A stretch of DNA of 64,000 nt from positions 37,351,796 to 37,415,795 of the forward strand of contig NC_081842.1 of NCBI RefSeq assembly GCF_963259705.1. Reading direction: 5' to 3'. Positions within the stretch are counted from its first letter, which is position 1. Each line of letters opens with the position of its first letter. The stretch comes from Myotis daubentonii (Eukaryota; Chordata; Mammalia; Chiroptera; Vespertilionidae). Below are positions 1 through 10,461 of this stretch, piece by piece. A program made the position numbers and the translations under genes. The notes beneath the pieces were generated by a model that searched no databases, was not told where the DNA came from, and worked only from the letters and a program-made list of their open reading frames with translations.

Positions 1-548
1 AGCTTTTCTAAAGGTCATGCTGTAAATGGCAAAATGAGGATTTGAACTCGAGGTTGTCTGAGCGCAATGTCTGTTTTTTCCACTAAGTGAAAGTAAGCAG
101 GTCAAGGCCAGAAAGTGAAAGTGTTTGCTGGAAAGTCCTCCACTGAATGGGGAGAGCAGAGAAATGCAAAAGTGGTCGGAAGGAAAAACTGCTGGAGGGG
201 AGGAACCCCATCTTGATTACATTTACATGACCCCATTTCCTAGATCAGAATCTTAAAAATTTTTCTTGAATACAGACACGGTTACAATCAATCATGCTGT
301 ACTCTTTGATATTATTAGTGTATCTACTGATTACACAAGCAAGACCTTTGTCCCACTCTCCCTGTCTCTCACCACCACCTCCCCACCCCCAACCCTTGCC
401 ATCATAGGGCAATTTGGGCATGGAGAGTTTTTAAAGATAGGTTTTGTGGGCAAAGATGACAATATACAGTAATTCAGTTTAACTTATTACAAATTTGATA
501 ATCTAGTTTTCTTTCAAGCTTTGAATTTTACCTTTCAAATATAACTCT
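1..548. other. Unassigned single-copy-looking DNA
   Basis: I see no gene, RNA or recognisable repeat here. The longest open stretch (positions 266-472, plus strand) is about 68 codons, runs through low-complexity Ser/Thr/Pro sequence and has no family resemblance, so I do not call it coding. Confidence 0.5.
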
Positions 549-589
549 TTAAAAAAAAGATTTTTAATTGATTTTTAGAGAGGGAGGGG

Positions 590-631
<42 letters not shown>

Positions 632-738
632 TTGATTGGTATCGATAGGCTGCTTCCTGCACGCCTTTTACCTGGGATCTAACCCACACACATCAATACA
701 TGGATGTTGCCCAACCAATTGAGCCACGCCAGCCAGGG
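549..738 (-). mobile_element. Ves SINE, antisense copy
   Basis: Reading the minus strand, a tRNA-like head (plus-strand trace TTGAGCCACGCCAGCCAGGG at its end) is followed by the Ves body and an A-rich tail, seen on the plus strand as ATTTTTAATTGATTTTTAGAG. A GA/CT tract at about 591-627 is an expansion of the pyrimidine-rich segment normal for this family. Ves SINEs are RNA polymerase III-derived, non-coding, and mobilised by L1 proteins. No clear target duplication survives. Confidence 0.9.
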
Positions 739-1401
739 AATATTTACAATTTGATTAATTAAATTCCCTTGAATTATTAAAATGCATTTATACATTTAAT
801 GTATTCAGTCTTTTTTTTAACAATAAATAATACTTCAGTTGCTCAACAAACAAAAGAATCACAAGTAGGTAAGCAGTGTTCATAAATATAATAAACTAAT
901 TATAAAATATAATGAACCTTAAGTTCTCTTGAACATTACAAAAAAGGTTTACATATTTAATAAAATTCTCATATCCTTTCAACTGAAATCACATATCTAA
1001 ATCAATTATAGCTCTCATTTAGATATTTTAATTGGCATTACAAGGATAACCCATTAGACATTCTAAAATGTAAAATTATCTTCAGGAAACTAAACATTGC
1101 AAATGTTTAAAATACCAAATGCAAGGTATGTATGTTATTTCTAAACATAAAATTAAAATATTATTCTGAGCTTACTAGAGCTCTTCATGTAACTTTATGC
1201 TTTCCTGAGGCTAAAAGAAATGCATGCTAAGTAAACAATTCTACTTACTCAGGTGAGTCGGGATACCTTTCCAGTGGGTTGAGTGGGTTGTTGTCCTGAA
1301 AGGCTCTGCCTGGAGATGCAGACATCAGGGTCGTATTTCTCGCAGCTGATCAGACATGCTGACCCATCCTTAAGGCCAGCCAATGGGAACCCCAAGTTCT
1401 T
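739..1401. other. AT-rich unassigned DNA
   Basis: Very AT-rich sequence between two SINEs. The last part (1385-1401) is the left target duplication of the next SINE. No gene or other repeat recognised. Confidence 0.5.
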
Positions 1402-1622
1402 TTCTTTTTTTAATGTATTTTTGTTGATTTTGGAGAGGAAGGTAGAGGGAGAGAGAAATAGAAACATCCATGATGAAAGAGCATCATTGATCGGCTGCCT
1501 CCTGCACGCTCCACACTGGGGATGGAGCCCGCAACCCAGGTATGTGCCCTGACCAGGAATTGAACTGTGATCTCCCGGTTCACAAGTCGACACTCAACCA
1601 CTGAGCCATGCCAGCTGGGCTA
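1402..1622 (-). mobile_element. Ves SINE, antisense copy with TSD
   Basis: Full-length Ves SINE in reverse orientation. The T-rich start is the complement of the A tail; the head at the end reads ACCACTGAGCCATGCCAGCT. It is flanked by a target-site duplication, GGGAACCCCAAGTTCTT (1385-1401) and GGGAACGCCAAGCTCTT (1623-1639), 15 of 17 bases matching, which fixes both ends and shows L1-type retroposition. Open frames that cross it on either strand are read-through of SINE sequence. Confidence 0.93.
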
Positions 1623-1894
1623 GGGAACGCCAAGCTCTTGCCTTCAAATGGATAGTGTTCACCGTTCATGTTCACGGATTCTGGCTGCACCTACTTCTTC
1701 AAATGATTTGAATTTGCACTCCCTCCTGGTAGATTACTGACACATAGCTGTATTTGAACCAATTTATATTCTACTTCATTTTACTATGAATTGTTTTCAT
1801 TTTTTCTTCTGATGGGGCTATAATTTTTATAGAAATTAACTGAGCATGCCCTCACATCTGTGACTGGCTCTGCCATTTTGATTGGGGGCACGCG

Positions 1895-1925
1895 ACACAC
1901 ACATACACACACACACACACACACA
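1895..1925. repeat. (CA)n microsatellite
   Basis: About 15 CA units with one interruption, directly abutting the left end of the DNA transposon that follows. Confidence 0.95.
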
Positions 1926-1935
1926 GACCTTACTA

Positions 1936-2781
1936 CAATTAAGCACCACTTGACAGGGATATGTTCTGAGAGATAAGTCATTAGGCAATTTCATCGTTGT
2001 ATGAACATCATGTGCAATTACACAAACCTACATGGTATAACCTATTTCACACCTGGGCTGTATGATAGCCTAATGCTTCTAGGCTACAAACCTATACAGC
2101 ATGTTACTGTACTGAATACTGTAGGGAATTGTAGCACAATAGTAAGTATTTTTGACCAGTAACATAGTCATGTGTGATCATTATCAAGTATTTTATACTG
2201 TACATATTGTATGGTTATACTGCTATATGACTGGCAGCACCGTAGGTTTGCTTACACCAGCATCACCACAGACTCATGAGTAACGCGCTCCAATCTTTAT
2301 GATGCCTATGACATCACTAGGCAATAGAAATTTTCAGCTCCATTATAATCTTACTAGAGGCCTAGTGCATGAAATTCATAGGGGGCAGCGGGTTCCTCAG
2401 CCTGGATTGCGGAGAGGGTGCAGGCCAGGCCAAGGGCCCCCACCAGTGCACAATTGGGGCCAGGGAGGGACACAGGAGGTTGGCCAGCCAGGGAGGGAAC
2501 GCAGGAGGGCTCCAGGAGAGCTCCAGGGTGTGTCTGGCCCATCTTGCTCAGTCTTTATTGGCTGGACCCCAGCAGCAAGCTAACCTACCAGTAGGAGCAT
2601 CTGCCTCCTGGTGGTCAGTGCATGCCCTGGCGAGTGGTTGAGCAGCCTTACCATTCATTAGCATATTATACTTTGATTGGTTGAATGGCCAACCTGACGA
2701 CTGGACACTTAGCATATTAGGCTTTTATTATATAGGATGGGACCACTGTCTTATACAAGAGTATAAGTGATGCATGACTAT
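1936..2781 (+). mobile_element. Old DNA-transposon-type repeat, split by a Helitron
   Basis: The left part carries recognisable phrases of an abundant old mammalian nonautonomous DNA transposon (GACAGGGATATGTTCTGAGA near the start, ACAGCATGTTACTGTACTGA in the middle). The right part resumes at 2738 with GGGACCACTGTC and ends near GCATGACTA. I read it as Tigger/pogo-like, but the class and subfamily are from memory and not proven. Removing 2354-2737 restores a continuous element, so the Helitron is the younger insertion. There is no coding capacity. Confidence 0.7.
2354..2737 (-). mobile_element. Nonautonomous Helitron (HeliBat type)
   Basis: On the minus strand it starts TCCTATATAATAAAAGCC and ends CTAG, with the short inverted repeat near the 3' end seen on the plus strand as GTGCATGAAATTCAT. 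The host base before is A (2353) and after is T (2738), the canonical Helitron A|T target without duplication. The interior is GC-rich and non-coding. It lies inside the old transposon above. This lineage of Helitrons is characteristic of vespertilionid bats. Confidence 0.95.
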
Positions 2782-2883
2782 ATAGCCACTAGAAAGTGAG
2801 CCCACTTCACTTTATCAGAAAAATGTCCCAAAAGTCTTTATGTCTTTTGATAGGTAGCATCCTTTTTCCTTCCTTCCTTCTTT

Positions 2884-2937
<54 letters not shown>

Positions 2938-3599
2938 TTTCTTTCTTTCTTTCCAATTACTATCATGTCCTTATTCAAGATTCTCAAACCATGTTCCATT
3001 TATCATGGGCACATAACCTGTGCTTTGGGGATAAAAAGGTTCCAACATTCAAGAAGTTTGGGAAATCTCACCTTCCTTCTGGAGATTTTCAGTGTTTATT
3101 AGCATATTAAAAGACTGAGATACCTTGCAGTATCGAAGTCTCATACACCCATGGAATCCCCTTTTAAAAGACTTAACTTTGAAAATTTTGCAAGTATTCT
3201 GTGGAACACTGTTTGGTATATTGTGTTTGATACACAACCAATGGGCTTTCTAAAATTACCCATCCCCCAAACTTATCCCACCCCAGCCACAGGCAGAACT
3301 GAACAATCACAGCCCTTCCCTGCAGGGAAAATGCTCACCCAAGGACAAAGGGCGCTTGTGTCCTCAGGCAAGCCCCCTCCAAAAGAGGGGAAGTCACTGA
3401 GCACCTTGTGCTCCTTCACTTCCTTCCCACAATCTTGTAAGTCACTCCTCTGAGATAAAGGCAGAGAAGCCTCCCCTTATCAGCCTTCTAATACTTCTTC
3501 ATTAGCAAAGAGCTGGGAGGATTGTGCATGTCAGGACCCAAGTTATTGTTGGAATCAAATAAAACCAACTTGATTTCATGCATATTTAGTGATAGGTAT
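2782..3599. other. Unassigned DNA with a CTTT tract
   Basis: Apart from the CTTT microsatellite at 2869-2954 nothing is recognised. An open frame at 2796-3110 exists only because the tetranucleotide repeat encodes an FLS-type repeat without stops. Confidence 0.5.
2869..2954. repeat. (CTTT)n microsatellite
   Basis: About 20 units of CTTT with CCTT variants at both ends; no retroelement tail structure is attached, so I treat it as a simple repeat. Confidence 0.95.
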
Positions 3600-3760
3600 A
3601 CCAGCCACAGGGCTAGTTTAAAGACCAGAGGATCTGTGTTCTTGATGCAATTCTACCTTCATTGCTGTGTGATCTTAGACAAAGTATCAACCAGCTAGGA
3701 AACTTGGAGTCCTCGTTGATAAAATAGGGATTACATTAGCTGTTTCAGCGTGGATTCAAA
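3600..3760 (+). mobile_element. MIR fragment
   Basis: Degenerate match to the MIR consensus in sense: a GTGTGATCTTAGACAAAGT block (the usual 'tgtgaccttgggcaagtt') followed by a degraded 'tcatctgtaaaatgggga' block seen as TTGATAAAATAGGGATTAC. Confidence 0.65.
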
Positions 3761-3794
3761 ATATTAATCTGTTGTGCATTACCACTGACTGGTC

Positions 3795-3915
3795 AGCCAT
3801 GCCCCATCATTCTGCCTACTGGCTGGCTCACACCTCATCTCCCTCACTCGGTCATCATTTATGGGCACCTACCTTGTGCCAGCTATTTTACAGGGCTGTT
3901 GGATGCAGCAAATTA
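3795..3915 (-). mobile_element. L2 3'-end fragment, antisense
   Basis: Contains ATTTATGGGCACCTACCTTG and TGCCAGCTATTTTA, the degenerate complement of the L2 3' end. Short and old. Confidence 0.5.
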
Positions 3916-4032
3916 AATGATGTTTCTGAAAACAGATTACAACTTGCATACAAAAGCAAAGTACTTTTAGTCATGATTATTCTCTATGGTAAAAAGCATA
4001 GAGAATATGGGAGTAGGAAGTCTCTTAAACAC

Positions 4033-4035
<3 letters not shown>

Positions 4036-4081
<46 letters not shown>
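4036..4081. repeat. (CA)n microsatellite
   Basis: Uninterrupted run of about 22 CA units. Confidence 0.97.
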
Positions 4082-4083
<2 letters not shown>

Positions 4084-4227
4084 GACCTGTTTCACAGTCT
4101 TGCCTGTCCTCTGGGGATGGCCTGAGTTTGAGAGCTGAGTGTCACATTACCTTGAGCAATAGCCTGAGGAAGTGGAGACCTGGGCCAAGACCAGCCCTCC
4201 GCACAGCTTAACCTCAGAACATCAAAT

Positions 4228-4440
4228 AGTGGTAAAAGCTAGCACTTTATTGAGTATTTACCTTGTGTTAGGCCTCGTTCAAAACAGTTTTATGCAGATT
4301 AACTCATTTAATCTTCGCCACAGCCGGATGAGGGAGGAACTATTATTGTCCCTTGTCCACAGATGAGGAAACCAAATCTCAGACTGATTAAGTGACTTGC
4401 TGGAGGTTCCTTAACTAGTAAATGTCAAACTGGGTTTCTG
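4228..4440 (-). mobile_element. MIR SINE, antisense
   Basis: Near full-length MIR in reverse: CACTTTATTGAGTATTTACC, then AACTCATTTAATCTTCGCCA, then CACAGATGAGGAAACCAAAT and TAAGTGACTTGCTGGAGG in the expected order. Ancient mammalian SINE, non-coding. Confidence 0.88.
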
Positions 4441-5578
4441 GGTTTTCATGGGGTGGATGAGTTCATGCCCTTAGCCACCACTCCATACAGCAAACAGATC
4501 TGAGTGTGTGTGTGTTTTGGGGGAGGGGGGGTGCCGCTGAAAAGCTGGCAGCCCAGAGCATTATGGGTCACATGCTGAGGCAGCTTCATTTCAAAGAGCA
4601 AAGTGGAACCCGGAAGAGGGGTGGGGGAGGGGACAGAGAAGAGGGGAAGAAGGAGAGAAAGAGAAGCAGAACAGCAGGCCTCCCTCCAACTGGGAAAAGG
4701 CAGCCAGTTCAAAGAGTTTGCCTTGGGTGGGAGGATTAGCTCTAATTGTTGAGTAAATAAACCTGGAGCTGAGGGCTGGGCCCAGACTCCTTTCTACCCA
4801 GGAGTCAATGAGGAATCTAAGGAGTGAGAGCAGAGAAGGGGAGAAGGGGTGCAGCTAAAGCTGGGGGAGCGAACTTTTACTGTGAGGGTTAGATAGTAAC
4901 CGTCAGGCTTTGTAGGCCATGGTAGCTTCCTCCTTGTTCTTGCTTCCTCCAGTCCTTTAAAAATGTATTGGAAGCCCCAGGCTGTGTCTGGATATGGTCT
5001 GTGGTTACAGTTTGCCAACTTCTGCTCTAAAGAAATAATCTTTAAACCGTACCATTTACCTGAGTCTGACCCTGCCCTCCTCTCCATTTGGCATTTAACT
5101 CAAATTAGGGCCCTGCAAAGAGTTGGAGGGGCACTATGACAGGGAAAGGGGCATAAAGTTCCGACTCTGGTGACACTTCGTGACTCTGAATCCACAGAGC
5201 TGCCTCAGGACTAACCCTGTCTGGCAACCAAAGGTCTGCTCTGGGGATCTTTATGCCATGCACAGCTGCACATATGAGCAACTCTGCAAGAATTATGTTT
5301 CATGCCACATTCCATTTGGGAACTGATGCCTAAAACAATATTGCAGAGCAATGAAACTCAGTATGTATACTACATTCTAGGGAAAATGGAGTAGCAGCTT
5401 TTCCCTCTCAGTACCCCAAAATGGAATGTCTCAGTGTCTTTGGGAAGAGCATAGCCTGCCCTCAGCAGGAAGAAATTGTTCCTGTTAGTAAACTTGACTC
5501 TCGGTTGTAATGTCTGCTTTAAAGAACCCAGCTATGCAATAAGGAAGCTCAGCTGTAAAACCAAGCATTTTCATATAA
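4441..5578. other. Unassigned DNA, partly purine-rich
   Basis: No gene recognised. A G/A-rich tract at about 4615-4670 produces Arg/Glu/Gly-rich open frames on the plus strand and a leucine/serine-rich one on the minus strand; these are composition effects. Confidence 0.5.
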
Positions 5579-5619
5579 TTTGTTATTAGAGGGACAGCTC
5601 ATTGCCCTCTAATAACAAA
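5579..5619. repeat. Perfect 15-bp inverted repeat (hairpin)
   Basis: Left arm TTTGTTATTAGAGGG (5579-5593) and right arm CCCTCTAATAACAAA (5605-5619) are exact reverse complements around an 11-base loop. No TA or 8-bp duplication flanks it and no transposon end is recognised, so its origin is open. It could be a MITE core or a small RNA-type hairpin. Confidence 0.85.
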
Positions 5620-5731
5620 ACAGCCCCATACACAAAACAGTCTTCCCACCTTTAACTTGAGCTGCTAATCACTAAAGCTCTCCTTAGTTTTAAGGAGGGC
5701 GAGGGGAGTGAATTTATAAAACACTTTTCCT

Positions 5732-5786
5732 GCCTGGCCAGCATGGCTCAGTAGTTGAGCATCGACCTATGAACTAGGAGGTCACA
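5732..5786 (+). mobile_element. Ves SINE head fragment
   Basis: Only the tRNA-like 5' portion of a Ves SINE is present (GCCTGGCCAGCATGGCTCAG to the AACTAGGAGGTCACA block); the body and A tail are missing. No flanking duplication was found, so a deletion after insertion is the simplest reading. Confidence 0.8.
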
Positions 5787-6147
5787 GAGGAAATATTTGA
5801 GCTAGTAGAGTATTATAGAAATCACAGTGTTATCATAGGTAGATCAAACTGGCATTTGGTAGACACTTTAAATGAACTGCCCCAGCTAGATTTAATGTAA
5901 AATAGGTATATAATAACATCTAAGCAAAAATGTACAAAAGGCCCACTATAACCAAAAATGTTAATTTATGATACGTCATTATTTTTCACAAGTACATGCT
6001 GGAGTAGTTGGAAAATGCCAAGAAAAGCAGGAATGGTATTTAGGGCTCTAGTCAGCTTTGTATTTGAATACCAGTTTTTGATCTGAGAGCTCCTCAAAAC
6101 TTGTGCTTTCAGGACAATCTCAGGGCTCATGTCTGGAACAGCCATCC

Positions 6148-6194
<47 letters not shown>

Positions 6195-7101
6195 GTGAGG
6201 GAGGAAGAGAAGAGTGTTGGGGGGCAGATTAGGAATTCTTCTCTTACATGTGGAGGCTATTTTCTTTAACCATTGTCCTGTGATTCAGTATTCATAAAGT
6301 AAATCATTTACAATTTGAGCAAAATAACATGAGGTTCCTGCTGAGCTAAAGAAAACAACTTGTGGGGGTTAATAAGAAATAGGGGATGGAACAAATGTGT
6401 GGAATCTTTGTTCTATTCCAAGGGTTGACAGTCCTTAGAAGGCATATAAACCACTATTTATGACTCACTCTCTTCCACCCACACTTCAAGCTCTTAATGC
6501 CACTTAGGTTTCTACTTCCACTGCTTCCTACTGGTCTCCAATCAACTGCCTTCTGTTTGTGGAGACCCGAGAAAGACTGGCTAAGGAATGGCGGGCCAGG
6601 GTGTTTTTCACCCAAACCCACCTAGATTCTTCTAAGTGACTACTTGATTGTTATTGCGGTACCAATTCTCTCTGCTGGCCTTGTGTACCCCAACTTTGCC
6701 TGGTCTCAGCTACCTCAGAGCAAGCTTCTAGTTTGGTGCATGTTCTCCCCTCCAAACAATCAGGAAACAACAGAATTTGTGACAACTTGCTTTGGTTGAT
6801 CCCCATCTGAATTCAAGCTTCCAGTAAGGAGGCAGGCCACCTTCCTTCTGCCCAGGTCTTCTGACCACAGCACTCCTGTGGCCCTTCATCAGCCTAGGGC
6901 AAGGGCACAGGGTGGATGGAAGCATTGACCTGTATCCCAAACACTAGACTGAAACTCACTGCTCAGCTGGATCTTGCCAACCCATTTTCCTGGAGGCACA
7001 GCTCTGGTTCGTCCCTTCTAACGCAGATAGCTCAGTAGGCCTGCCCTTCTCACTTCAGTGCTTAGTCTCCCCCCAACTCTGTCCTTCCACGTCCTCCTAG
7101 C
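5787..7101. other. Unassigned DNA with one microsatellite
   Basis: Holds the (CA)n tract at 6151-6191 and otherwise nothing I recognise. Short open frames near 6728-6940 show no domain or family signature. Confidence 0.5.
6151..6191. repeat. (CA)n microsatellite
   Basis: About 20 perfect CA units. Confidence 0.97.
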
Positions 7102-7308
7102 CAGTCGTCGGCAAACCGCGGCTCTTGAGCCACATGCAGCTCTTTGGCCCCTTGAGTGTGGCTCTTCCACAAAATGCCACATGCGGGCGTGCACGTACAG
7201 TGCGATTGAAACTTCGTGGCCCATGAGCAGAAGTCGGTATTTTGTGGAAGAGCCACACTCAAGGGGCCAAAGAGCTGCATGTGGCTCAAGAGCCGCGGTT
7301 TGCCGACC
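7102..7308. mobile_element. hAT-type palindromic MITE
   Basis: Two arms of roughly 68 bases are near-perfect reverse complements: the left begins CAGTCGTCGGCAAACCGCGG and the right ends CCGCGGTTTGCCGAC. The CAG start and GC-rich terminal inverted repeat fit the bat nonautonomous hAT families. The right terminus lacks its last few bases (expected CTG), so the 8-bp duplication is not intact. All open frames crossing it on both strands arise from the palindrome and are not genes. Confidence 0.85.
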
Positions 7309-7615
7309 CCCTAAGACTTAGGGGGAGTCCAGCATTTACTATATAACATTCCTAAATGCTTCCTTCTTGGGAAGAATCTTCCAGCAGACGCTAAGCCTAT
7401 TAAACACTGAAATGAATTATGGAAGAAGGTTCTGACTGTCCCTCCCTGGAGGTCTGGAAAAGCAGGATGGATTCTCCTCTGTCTGGGATGATTATGTGGG
7501 ATACTGTGAGTAGGCCAGGGGATAGACCAGCTCATCATTAACAAATAATATTTATTAAACTCCTGGGAATTCATGATACTCTGCTACATTCCATATGTAT
7601 TCAAAGATACTCTAA
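7309..7615. other. Unassigned DNA
   Basis: About 300 bases between a hAT MITE and a SINE; no gene or repeat recognised. Confidence 0.5.
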
Positions 7616-7822
7616 CCCAGCTGGAGTGGCTCAGTGGTTGAGCATCAACCTATGAACCAGGAGGTCACAGTTCAATTTCCAGTCAGGGCACATGCCCAAG
7701 TTGCAGGCTCGTTCCCCAGTGTGGGATGTGCAGGAGGCAGCCAATCAATGATTCTCTCTCATCATTGATATTTCTATTTCTCTCTCCCTTTCCCTTCCTC
7801 TCTGAAATCAATAAATATATAC
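7616..7822 (+). mobile_element. Ves SINE
   Basis: Sense copy: head GAGTGGCTCAGTGGTTGAGC, then GTTCAATTTCCAGTCAGGGC (degenerate B box region), GTGCAGGAGGCAGCCAATCA, the CT-rich segment and a tail with AATCAATAAATATATA. No unambiguous target duplication. Confidence 0.93.
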
Positions 7823-10066
7823 TAGTATACATATATTTTTTCAAAAGACATAGCCCCTACTCTCAAAGAAGTTTTTAACTAATAAAATAAAAGCTTTGTA
7901 TGAGGCACAAATATTATAATGAATATCAACATTATAATGAATCGCCATAACTCATTTCAGTGTCTGATAGGCTTTAAGTTTTGAAAGCATGTAGGTTTCT
8001 TGTTTTCTTTCTGTCTCTTCTCATAGTCTAGTTTTGGTTTGGAACTAGGCAGAGCAAGATTTGCAGTGAGCAAAAATTTTTAGCTCATGTTTTCCAGGAG
8101 TTGTGAATGATACAAAATGTGAGCAGATATCAGAAGAATTAAGTAGGGCAGAAGGCACGAAGTGTTTCAGTTTATCATGCAGAAAGCAAAAAGCTGCTGG
8201 GTTTGATCTCAAAGGACCTTTCACTTTCTAACACTCTGGATTCTAGGTCAAGGAGTAATTACGGTCCACGGGGGGGCGGGGGAGTTGGGGAGACAACTAT
8301 CAGAAGGAGGGAAGAGAGCAAAGTATTGAATATTTTTTCCCATCAGAGCCATAGAAAAGTCTTGGCCAGGGATCTATTTGAGGCCAGATTTTCAGCAGAC
8401 AAATAAGGTATCTCTGAGAGCACCAGGATTATATGAACCCCTCTGGCTGAGAAGTGCATGTCTATGTGCAGGAGTAGGTCCATCCCGCTCCCTCTATCAA
8501 AGCACCAATGATATGGCCCTGTGTTCTGCAGCCTCAGATCTGTGCTGTCCAGAATGCAGAAGTGCCCAGTTCAAGTTGCATTTATTCATTTAGTCATCTC
8601 CATAAGAATGTCTTTTTTAAGGCTACCTCCTTTGTCCTTCTCACTCATAAGAGCAAGGCTATTGAGGGCCTCAGCCACACACCCAGGTCCTTTTTACCCC
8701 TCTGAGTGGACCAATTAGAAGTAGGTACACCTTTCTCCATTGAGACCTCACACAGTGCAGGCCCAAGGCGTGGCCAGAGGGAGCGGTTTAGATGCTAACA
8801 CCCACTCATGCCACTTGTGCTAGCCCTTCTAGCAACACGGCAGCCCTATAGATAATGAGAGGATTTTGAAATATCCTATATAGGCATTTCTCTGTACAAA
8901 GAAAATAAATGATTAAATATGTTCTGTGATTTTTCTCTGTATATAGAGAGATATGAATCAGACTTGATCATGTTTACTTCTAAACATACTCTTTTTTTTT
9001 TTTTTTGCCACTAAGAAAAAGCATAGACACCTTTCCTCTCGACTTCCAGGAAAACTGACGTTGTGTATGCCAAAAGCTGCTGTAATGTAAACTTCATGAG
9101 GGTTTATTGGATATTTCCCCCTTCCAGGAATATACAGGAAAGAGGGTGTGGTTGGCTCTGTGGCTCTTTCAATCCAGTGAAGTTCTTTGGCTGTCACTGC
9201 CTCTTGTTGCTGGTATCTTAACCAGAGTCAGTGGCCCTTGGAAGACATTATCTTAGACTGCTCACATCTAGTGGTCTCATTGGTTTTCTTATTTTTACCT
9301 AAAACATGTCCATTGAATTTACATAGGTAAATAACGTTAGTGTAAATTTAATTTTCCAAGAATTCAGTCAAGGGTTAACTGCAATAGAGAAGAAAATGAG
9401 TGTTTATCTTGTTTCTTTCCAATTGAAATGTATGTATGCATGACAAAATTGATTGGTATATAATTGGTCAAGTCTTCAGTTTTCTTTAGTCAATCATTTA
9501 AATCTATATATAATTCATTAAATGTTTAAAGCAAAACTCTGTTATGCTGGTATCCACTTCTGAACAGTTTAGGCTTCTAAACACATTGCACAACTAAGTT
9601 ATTTTCAGCAGTAAAGAGTTGGTCTGTTTTTCAAAAAGATAGAACTCCTCTTTGAATGCTCAGATAAACCATTTTTACACATTCTGTCATTAAGCAGTTG
9701 TATTTTAAGTGCTGATTGACCGAAGTTCCTGACAGTTCAGGAGAAGGATTTTAAATATAGAAGGATTAATGATGGTCTTTCATTCAAGGAATGAATTTAC
9801 CTAGAAGCTTAGCAGATATTCCAATTTCAAAGATGGAACTAATTGTATTCCTTTGTAGTCAGTTGTTAAAAGCTACTAGTTTTAGGGGCCAAATTCATGC
9901 AGATGAATTCTTGGTTTTCTTGAACACCCAGGGGGAAAAAGCAGAAGACAGCAAAGCTTCCTTTTGCCTCACGAGGGAGGCCCCTGGGATCAGGCTCATC
10001 CAATAAATGTAGGAGAGGTAGGGCCAGAGCTTCTTTCCTCAGAGCTATGAGGCTTCGAGCTATTTC
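7823..10066. other. Unassigned DNA
   Basis: A 2.2-kb stretch with no recognised gene or repeat. It includes a T14 run at about 8994-9007 and a G-rich patch at 8268-8295. Open frames at 8203-8406, 8378-8593 and 9791-10006 lack any recognisable domain. Confidence 0.5.
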
Positions 10067-10278
10067 TTTCTTTATTTATTTATTAAAAAAACATTTTTAT
10101 TGATTTCAGAAAGGAAGGGAGAGGGAGAGAGAGAGAAACATCAATTGATTGGCTGCCTCCTACACTCCCCCTACTGGGAATCCAGCCCGCAAGCCGGGTT
10201 TGTGCCCTCACAGGGAATTGAACCATGACCTCATGGTTCATAGGTTGGTGCTCAACTGCTGAGCCACACCGACGAGGC
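10067..10278 (-). mobile_element. Ves SINE, antisense copy
   Basis: Plus strand reads TTTA-rich tail complement, TTTTTATTGATTTCAGAAAG, GGCTGCCTCCTACACTCCCC and finally the head complement GCTGAGCCACACCGACGAGGC. Short flanking similarity (GAGCTATTT before, GAGCAATTT after) may be an eroded duplication. Confidence 0.92.
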
Positions 10279-10461
10279 AGAGCAATTTATTTAACCAGTC
10301 GAAGTATTTAGTCTCTTTGTTAACTGAGGCTACCTTGCAGACCATTTGTAAATATTTAAAATATTATATGTAAATTGTTAATCATATTGTTTTTCACAGA
10401 TGTTCAGCAAATGGTAGCTACTCATTTGAGCACTTATCTCGTTTTTTCTCCCTGCATAGAC

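Noticed and set aside
2796..3110. Open frames made of FLS, Leu-Ser or poly-Ser repeats (also 11087-11425, 42022-42219, 52836-53084)
   Set aside because: They only exist because CTTT, TC or CTC microsatellites contain no stop codons.
7018..7321. Four open frames on both strands
   Set aside because: All are products of the palindromic hAT MITE; the same peptide segment (SHTQGAKELHVAQ-like) appears from both arms.
8994..9150. T14 run with a distant AATAAA on the minus strand, as a possible retrocopy
   Set aside because: The signal is about 100 bases from the tail, too far for polyadenylation, and no target duplication was found.
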